Source: Tupaia tana
Lineage: Eukaryota; Chordata; Mammalia; Scandentia; Tupaiidae
DNA length: 64,000 bases
Direction: 5' to 3'
Assembly: GCA_026018925.1 (NCBI GenBank)
Contig: JAKSZU010000002.1
Location: forward strand, 95,948,475 to 96,012,474
A program made the position numbers and the translations under genes. The first letter of the stretch is position 1, and each line of letters starts with the position of its first letter. The notes under the pieces were generated by a model, which searched no databases, had not been told where the DNA came from, and saw only the letters and a program-made list of their open reading frames with translations. This document shows positions 61,522 to 64,000 of this stretch, one piece after another.

Positions 61522-62000
61522 TATTATAACTCTTAAAATCCTTTCCTACTCATCTTTATCTTGTCACCTTTATCATTTCTAGGTCAATGTATTTATTTTT
61601 CTTTTTATGATGAGCTGTATTTCTTGCTCCTTGGGATGGCTAATACATTTTTATTCAATGTCCAAGTTTACAAATTTAACTTTTTCAGGTTTTGGGAATT
61701 TTTATACTCAAACTGTTCTCAAACTTTATTAGTCATCTTCTCCCTCATCCTTGAACTAATTTGGGAACAGTTCCATTCTTCCAGATCTTGCTTTTATGTT
61801 TTGTTAGGTGAGACAAGAGTAGCACTTAGTGTAATTTTTTTTCCCAATACACAACCCTGGTGAGTACTTTATGTTGCGTTGTGAATTACAACAAATTCCA
61901 CTCAGTGTGTTAAGAAGAAGCTTTATTCCCAGCCCTGTATGAACTCTGGTGATTCCTTAATCCTGCTCAAGTGTTTCTTTCCCTAGTTTTAGGTAGTATA

Positions 62001-62106
62001 TGAGGGCTCTTCAAAAGTATGTATTATGAAATAATGCAAGGATTTAAAAATTATTCGTACTAAAATAAACTTTAACATTAATTCCACGAACCCCTTGAGG
62101 ACCACA
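62001..62106. mobile_element. Possible second mariner-like MITE
   Basis: A 106-bp block interrupts an otherwise continuous ancient repeat. TA flanks it at 61999-62000 and 62107-62108. The ends TGAGGGCTCTTCAA and, reversed, TGTGGTCCTCAAGG are imperfect inverted repeats. Confidence 0.45.
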
Positions 62107-62527
62107 TATTTTCATACACATGCGTTGTTCAGTCCTCAGCTGAGGATTTATGGGAGACCCTCTGCAGTTGTTTGAAATTCTGTATGTAGTTCTCACTTTT
62201 ATAAACTACCTACCCAGCTTCATCTCCTTACTGGAGACTACCGGGCATTGCTCGGGTTTCCCTCCCTGAGCTACAGCACGGGTACTCCCTGTGCAGTAAA
62301 TGAGAGCAGCTGCAGGGCTCATTTCATTTCCTGTTTCTCATGGGTTATTCTTTCTTTGCTGGATAGCTTTTTTCTTTAAAAACTATTATTTTATATACTT
62401 TTTCTGGTTGTTTGTTTTTAGTTGCTTGAGGCAGGAAGTGGAGGCTGAGAGTAATAAATCTAGTCCTTATTCTCCATCCTGGCCTGAGCAGATGTTCATT
62501 AGTTTTTATCATTTTGTTTGTTTGTTT

Positions 62528-62735
62528 TTTAAACATATTATTTATTGAATGTGTGAGAGAGAGAACACCCTGACGGGGATTTGACTCTGCAACCTACTCC
62601 CAGTTTCTGTCAGCCCAGATCATGGGCATATGCATGTCTGGTACTTTGGGAGATCTCTGGACACGAGCAGGTAGCTTTCCCTGAGGGTTTGCCTTTCAGC
62701 GTCGCATTTTACCACTGCACCACTGTCTGGCCCCC
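62528..62735 (-). mobile_element. Old-class SINE
   Basis: GTGTGAGAGAGAGAACACCC to TACCACTGCACCACTGTCTG, a well-kept member. Confidence 0.82.
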
Positions 62736-62769
62736 AAGTTCATTGGATTTTCTTAAAGGCCTTTCATAA

Positions 62770-62813
62770 TTTAGCTTCTATCTATCTACCTACCTATCTA
62801 TCTACCTACCTAC

Positions 62814-62862
<49 letters not shown>

Positions 62863-62890
62863 CATCCACCCACCCATCCATCCATCCTTC
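62770..62890. repeat. (TATC)n microsatellite with CATC end
   Basis: CTAT/CTAC units, a pure run of about 12 TATC units, then TCCA/CCCA units. Confidence 0.97.
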
Positions 62891-63131
62891 TGTCTTAGCC
62901 TTTGCCTTTGCCGTAGAGAAGCTGATCCTTTTTCAGTCTTGGCGTTTGGCTCACCATCTTAACTTGACTAAGATTCCTTTCACCTGGTCGTTCACGGTTT
63001 ATTAGCATCAAAATAAGAGGTCTTTCAATTTCCTAGATATTTTTCACTTAGTTTGTCCTTGCCATAGCATCAGATAGGAAAGTATAAGAAATTAAAGATG
63101 GAAAAATATTTTTTTAAAACTCCTTCTTCTC

Positions 63132-63399
63132 GGGAACCAGCAGTTAGCGTAATGGCTATGTTGCTGGACTCCCACGTAGTTGACCGCGGTTCGCGTCCCG
63201 GACCCGGTGGCTTAAAACTCACGCCGGGCGCGTGTGCGTGCGTGCCCAAGATCCCGAGAGGAGAATGGAGGAAAAGGGATTGCGGCGTGGCCATCCCCCC
63301 TGGGGGGTGATTTCTCGCTTTCTGTCTCTCTGTCTCTCTCTGTCTGTCTGTCTGGCGAGCGCACACGCCCTATAGCAAAAATCTCTCCAAAAAAAAAAA
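63132..63399 (+). mobile_element. Long-class SINE, young
   Basis: GGGAACCAGCAGTTAGCG head, B box GGTTCGCGTCCCGG, intact CG-rich segment; CTCCTTCTTCTC on both sides. Confidence 0.97.
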
Positions 63400-63542
63400 A
63401 CCCTCCTTCTTCTCAAAGATACATGAAGTAGAGAAGAATTGATCTGCACTCTATGAAATTGCAGAAAATGCTCTTTTATATTTTCTGAGAAGGTCTATTT
63501 TTCTAATCTGACAATTTGGAAAAATAAAAAGACTATCAAAAT

Positions 63543-63700
63543 AGTCTGGAGAACTGGATTTAAATTCTGGAGCTGCCACTAATTGTGTGAATCTATGTGA
63601 GTCACGGAACCAGTCTGGCTTCCCCAGTTTCTTCTTCTGTACCATGGAGAGGGTGCTAATGTCATAGGCTCCCTTATTCTGTGTCTCCTGGGTAAGGTCC
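63543..63700 (+). mobile_element. MIR SINE
   Basis: TAGTCTGGAGAACTGGATTT, CTGGAGCTGCCACTAATTG, TGAGTCACGGAACC and CCCAGTTTCTTCTTCTG follow the MIR consensus. Confidence 0.85.
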
Positions 63701-64000
63701 CATTCCATTCAGTTTATCACTTTCATTTTTTTTTCAATTATACCCTTGATATTTTCTCAGGATAGTTTATTAAGCAGGAGAGGTTGAGTATGATAGGTTT
63801 GGGGCCCAGTTTGGTCTGCTCAGTTCTTTACAAGCCCTCAGTTTGGAATCTGAATGTTTTGTCTGTTGTGTTTGCATTTATGGGATAGTTGCACACACTT
63901 CATTTGTACTGATCTGGCAGAGGAAGGTATTCATCTTACTTTGAGATTTTCTGAAACACGTATTAGTACAAAAGTTCCTTTGAGGCAGAGATCATCTTTT

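Larger units (their letters stand above)
61215..62340 (-). mobile_element. Ancient L1-associated repeat, probable untranslated region
   Basis: It contains TTTCTAGGTCAATGTATTTA, TCTTGCTTTTATGTTTTGTT and GTCCTCAGCTGAGGATTTAT, a known mammalian interspersed sequence I associate with old L1 untranslated regions. A SINE at 61266 and a MITE-like block at 62001 interrupt it. The subfamily is not assigned. Confidence 0.5.
51741..64000. other. Upstream flank of FAM135A, no gene recognised
   Basis: SINEs of all classes, an L1 3' end, a long minus-strand L1 fragment, MIRs, microsatellites and a possible MITE. In the human genome the next gene in this direction is COL9A1, more than 100 kb away (from memory), so an empty flank is expected. 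Unassigned stretches include 52440-52850, 54460-54690, 54890-55390, 55560-56100, 57540-57840 and 58020-58620. Confidence 0.6.

Noticed and set aside
62770-62890. Regular tetranucleotide array as a CRISPR-like repeat
   Set aside because: It is a plain TATC microsatellite without spacers.

Overview
The window is mammalian nuclear DNA. About 65 tRNA-derived SINE copies, ancient L1, L2, MIR and MLT1 relics, microsatellites and one CpG island surround short coding exons with consensus splice sites. The abundant SINE family (head like GGGACCAGCAG, B box GGTTCGAGTCC, pyrimidine-rich body, A-rich tail) is not primate Alu, carnivore CAN, lagomorph C, equid ERE or Afrotherian AfroSINE. From memory it best fits a colugo (Dermoptera), but that is a tentative inference.

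The host gene is the 5' part of FAM135A on the minus strand. A GC-rich promoter with a noncoding first exon lies near 51.3-51.7 kb. The start-codon exon is at 35176-35252, and four further coding exons follow at 29378-29457, 5715-5854, 5542-5612 and 2088-2261. Phases join cleanly and give the first 180 codons plus two bases. The rest of the gene lies beyond the left edge. The 51.7-64 kb stretch is upstream flank, made of repeats with no recognised gene.

The 23.5-kb intron between the second and third coding exons holds three processed retrocopies, all in the same orientation as FAM135A. They are a TAF11 copy with an uninterrupted 211-codon frame (about 6015-7594), a broken RPL17 copy (about 20758-21348) and a broken AHSA1 copy (about 24129-25433). 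TAF11 and AHSA1 each landed inside the A-rich tail of an older SINE, so target-site duplications give the insertion order. TAF11 now sits directly downstream of a SINE head in sense orientation.

SINEs fall into a long class (about 250 bp, several young copies with clean duplications), a short class (about 150 bp, tail GGTCAAATTAAAATAAATAAA), an older diverged class, and a possible short/long hybrid. There are three copies of an 80-bp palindromic mariner-type MITE with TA duplications, and one possible second MITE type. No undescribed gene system was found. The most notable item is the intact TAF11 retrocopy and its SINE context.
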